A stretch of 24,979 nucleotides of DNA, taken from the NCBI GenBank assembly GCA_964415525.1, contig CAYQAS010000065.1, forward strand, positions 1 through 24,979, read 5' to 3'. Position numbers and translations under genes: made by a program. Every line of letters begins with the position of its first letter. Position 1 is the stretch's first letter. Positions 23,190 to 24,979 of this stretch are shown one piece after another. The DNA comes from CAZPUI01 sp964415525. GTDB taxonomy: Bacteria; Acidobacteriota; Holophagae; Holophagales; Holophagaceae. The notes beneath the pieces are model-generated. The model did no database searches, was not told where the DNA came from, and worked only from the letters and a program-made list of their open reading frames with translations.

Positions 23190-24874
23190 GCCGCCTGGAC
23201 TGGTTCCTCCTCATCGGTGTTTTGATCGCCGTGGTGCTCATCGGCCTCTGGAAGGGCAGAGGGAACCGCAGTTCCGAAGGCTACCTGCTCTCCAATCGCG
23301 ACATGCGCTGGTGGACCATCGGCCTGTCCATCATGGCCACCCAGGCCAGCGCCATCACGTTTCTCTCCACGCCGGGTCAGGCCTACGCCGACGGCATGCG
23401 CTTCATTCAGTTCTACCTGGGGCTGCCCTTGGCGATGGTGGTGCTCTGCGTGACGGCGGTGCCCATCTTCCATCGGCTCAAGGTCTTCACGGCCTACGAA
23501 TACCTGGAGGGTCGCTTCGACGCGAAGACTCGCACGCTCACGGCCGGGCTCTTCCTCGTCCAGCGCGGCCTCGCGGTGGGGCTCACGCTCTACGCGCCGG
23601 CCATGGTGCTGTCGGTGCTCCTGGGGTGGAACCTGCAGGTCAACATCCTGCTCATCGCGGCCCTGGTGATGATCTACACCGTCACCGGCGGCACCAAGGC
23701 AGTGGCGTGGGCCCAGAGCTACCAGATGCTCGTGATTGCGGTGGGGATGGTGATGGCGGGGATCATGGTGTTCCGCCAGTTGCCGCCGGATGTGGGTTTC
23801 ACGGACGCCTTGCGCGTGGCGGGGGCGCAGGGGCGCCTGAATGCCATCGATACCGCCTTTGATCTGAACAACCGCTACAACCTGTGGTCGGGGCTCATCG
23901 CGGGCTTCTTCCTGATGCTCAGCTACTTTGGCACCGATCAGAGTCAGGTGCAGCGCTACCTCACGGGCAGCAGCGTGGCCCAGAGCCGCCTGGGGCTGCT
24001 GGCGAACGGCCTGCTCAAGGTGCCCATGCAGTTCCTCATCCTGCTGCTGGGGGTGCTGGTTTTCGCCTTCTATCAGTTCAATGTGCCGCCGCTCTTCTTC
24101 AACCCGGGGCCGGTGCGGCAGGTGCAGCAGGGACCGGAGGGGGCGGCCTATCGGGCGGCGGAAGCCGATTTTCGGGTCGCGTCCGAACAGCGGATCGCGA
24201 AGGCACGGGTCTTTGTGGAGGCGCAGCGATCCGGCGATCCCCAGAAGGCAGCGGCTGCGAAGCAGGCCCTGCAATCTGCGCAGGGCGAGGCTCAGTCCGC
24301 GCGGAACCGAGGTGTGGCCATCCTCGAGCGGGCCACGGGCGCGAGCCCGAACGACACGAACTACGTCTTCCTCTCCTACGTCCTGGCCAGTCTGCCCGCC
24401 GGGCTCATCGGCCTCGTGCTGGCGGCGGTGCTGTCGGCCTCCATGTCGTCCCTCAGCGCGGAGATCAACGCCCTGGGCTCCACCACGGTGGTGGATGTCT
24501 GGCGCCGTTACGTGGGCGGACCGCCGGAACGGGAAATCTGGGTGGGCCGAATCTCCACCCTGGCTTGGGGCCTCTTCGCCATCCTCTTCGCCGAATACGC
24601 CGCCCGCCTGGGATCGCTGGTGGAGGCCGTGAACATCCTGGGCAGCCTCTTCTACGGCACCATCCTGGGCATCTTCCTGGTGGCCTTCTACTTCAAGGAC
24701 ATCCGGGGAGGCGCCGCGTTCTACGCCGCCATCGTGGCCGAACTCGCCGTGTTGGCCTGCTTCTTCTTCAGCAGCCTCAGCTTCCTCTGGTACAACGTCG
24801 TCGGCGCGGTGCTGGTGGTGGGGCTGGCCTGGGGGATCAGCAAAGTCAGCCGTTCCCAGGCAGTTCAGGAATGA
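23186..24874 (+). CDS. Sodium:solute symporter (SSS family)
   Basis: An inner-membrane Na+-coupled transporter of 562 residues with about 13 hydrophobic segments. I place the start at GTG 23186 (AGGTG five bases before, 4-bp overlap with the preceding gene), giving MSRLDWFLLIGVLIAVVLIG as the first membrane helix. SSS hallmarks: YLLSNRDMRWWTIGLSIMAT (~33-52), QASAITFLSTPGQAY, TVTGGTKAVAWAQSYQMLVI (~165-184), FGTDQSQVQRYLTG and the Na+-site region SASMSSLSAEINALGS (~425). A hydrophilic, Ala/Arg/Gln-rich loop of about 85 residues (~305-390, around RQVQQGPEGAAYRAAEADF and RSGDPQKAAAAKQALQSAQG) is probably coiled coil. The substrate cannot be told; the operon suggests a product of the PIG-L enzyme, such as an amino sugar. 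Confidence 0.9.
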   Translation: MSRLDWFLLIGVLIAVVLIGLWKGRGNRSSEGYLLSNRDMRWWTIGLSIMATQASAITFLSTPGQAYADGMRFIQFYLGLPLAMVVLCVTAVPIFHRLKVFTAYEYLEGRFDAKTRTLTAGLFLVQRGLAVGLTLYAPAMVLSVLLGWNLQVNILLIAALVMIYTVTGGTKAVAWAQSYQMLVIAVGMVMAGIMVFRQLPPDVGFTDALRVAGAQGRLNAIDTAFDLNNRYNLWSGLIAGFFLMLSYFGTDQSQVQRYLTGSSVAQSRLGLLANGLLKVPMQFLILLLGVLVFAFYQFNVPPLFFNPGPVRQVQQGPEGAAYRAAEADFRVASEQRIAKARVFVEAQRSGDPQKAAAAKQALQSAQGEAQSARNRGVAILERATGASPNDTNYVFLSYVLASLPAGLIGLVLAAVLSASMSSLSAEINALGSTTVVDVWRRYVGGPPEREIWVGRISTLAWGLFAILFAEYAARLGSLVEAVNILGSLFYGTILGIFLVAFYFKDIRGGAAFYAAIVAELAVLACFFFSSLSFLWYNVVGAVLVVGLAWGISKVSRSQAVQE

Positions 24875-24878
24875 CGAA

Positions 24879-24903
24879 GGCCCCCATTCGGGGGCCATCT
24901 TTC
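24879..24903 (+). terminator. Intrinsic terminator after the symporter
   Basis: GGCCCCC (24879-24885) pairs with GGGGGCC (24890-24896), loop ATTC, then ATCTTTC. It begins 4 bp after the stop codon and separates the operon from the convergent tRNA gene. Confidence 0.8.
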
Positions 24904-24978
24904 TGGAGCCAGCGGAGGGATTTGAACCCCCGACCCTCGGTTTACGAAACCGATGCTCTGCCCCTGAGCTACGCTGGC
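24904..24978 (-). tRNA. tRNA-Thr (anticodon CGT)
   Basis: Complete 75-nt cloverleaf on the minus strand: acceptor stem GCCAGCG/CGCTGGC (7 bp), D arm GCTC-AGGGGCA-GAGC, anticodon arm TCGGT-TTCGTAA-ACCGA with anticodon CGT (reads ACG, threonine), variable loop GGGTC, T arm GGGGG-TTCAAAT-CCCTC with one G-U pair, discriminator T, and an encoded CCA (24904-24906). The 5' end lies one base inside the window edge. Confidence 0.97.
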
Positions 24979-24979
24979 G

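Noticed and set aside
23174..24898. Long minus-strand open frame (574 codons) opposite the symporter
   Set aside because: Antisense shadow: composition dominated by His, Glu, Gln and Arg, and the symporter on the plus strand has clear family motifs.
1..24979. CRISPR array, prophage or complete insertion sequence
   Set aside because: No regularly spaced repeats, no Cas, phage or transposase protein is encoded anywhere in the window.

Overview
This is a GC-rich bacterial window. It most resembles a Holophagae/Acidobacteriota chromosome of the Geothrix or Holophaga type. That placement is an inference: it rests on base composition, the DUF2911 and exported PIG-L proteins, the Gram-negative-style exported proteins and type IV pilus minor-pilin cassettes, and an RNase J gene, not on a marker comparison. 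The left edge cuts the end of priA; the right edge holds a complete tRNA-Thr(CGT) on the minus strand.

Layout. (1) 1-401: C-terminal part of PriA (+), closed by a 12-bp GC-rich hairpin shared with the convergent operon. (2) 450-7751, minus strand: a five-gene type IV pilus tip cassette in transcription order fimT/gspH-like, pilV-like, pilW-like, pilX-like, pilY1. (3) 7752-8402: about 650 bp without a gene, clearly AT-richer than its surroundings on the right half, with a good sigma70-type promoter reading left, several hairpins and a start-codon hairpin on the right. (4) 8403-16149, plus strand: a second, paralogous cassette with the same five genes in the same order. (5) 16212-18753: rsmA and rnj (RNase J), overlapping by 26 bp, followed by a 15-bp-stem terminator. 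(6) 18833-19228 (-): small exported protein of unknown function whose middle resembles the NHLP leader/nitrile-hydratase-alpha motif. (7) 19502-20359 (+): exported DUF2911 protein. (8) 20402-20625: gene-free, with a MITE-like inverted repeat and a purine-rich 9-bp tandem repeat. (9) 20626-24874 (+): tight operon of exported PIG-L deacetylase, a 38-residue one-helix membrane protein that ordinary gene finding easily misses, and a sodium:solute symporter, each overlapping the next by 4 bp. (10) terminator and tRNA-Thr.

How it works together. The two divergent cassettes each encode four minor pilins plus a PilY1 with a von Willebrand A domain. In other bacteria such sets form the priming/tip complex of a type IV pilus and give it adhesive properties. 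Two sets side by side suggest alternative pilus tips on one machine; neither cassette contains the major pilin or the motor. The PIG-L operon looks like an export-side deacetylase coupled to uptake of a solute by a Na+-driven transporter with a possible small accessory subunit.
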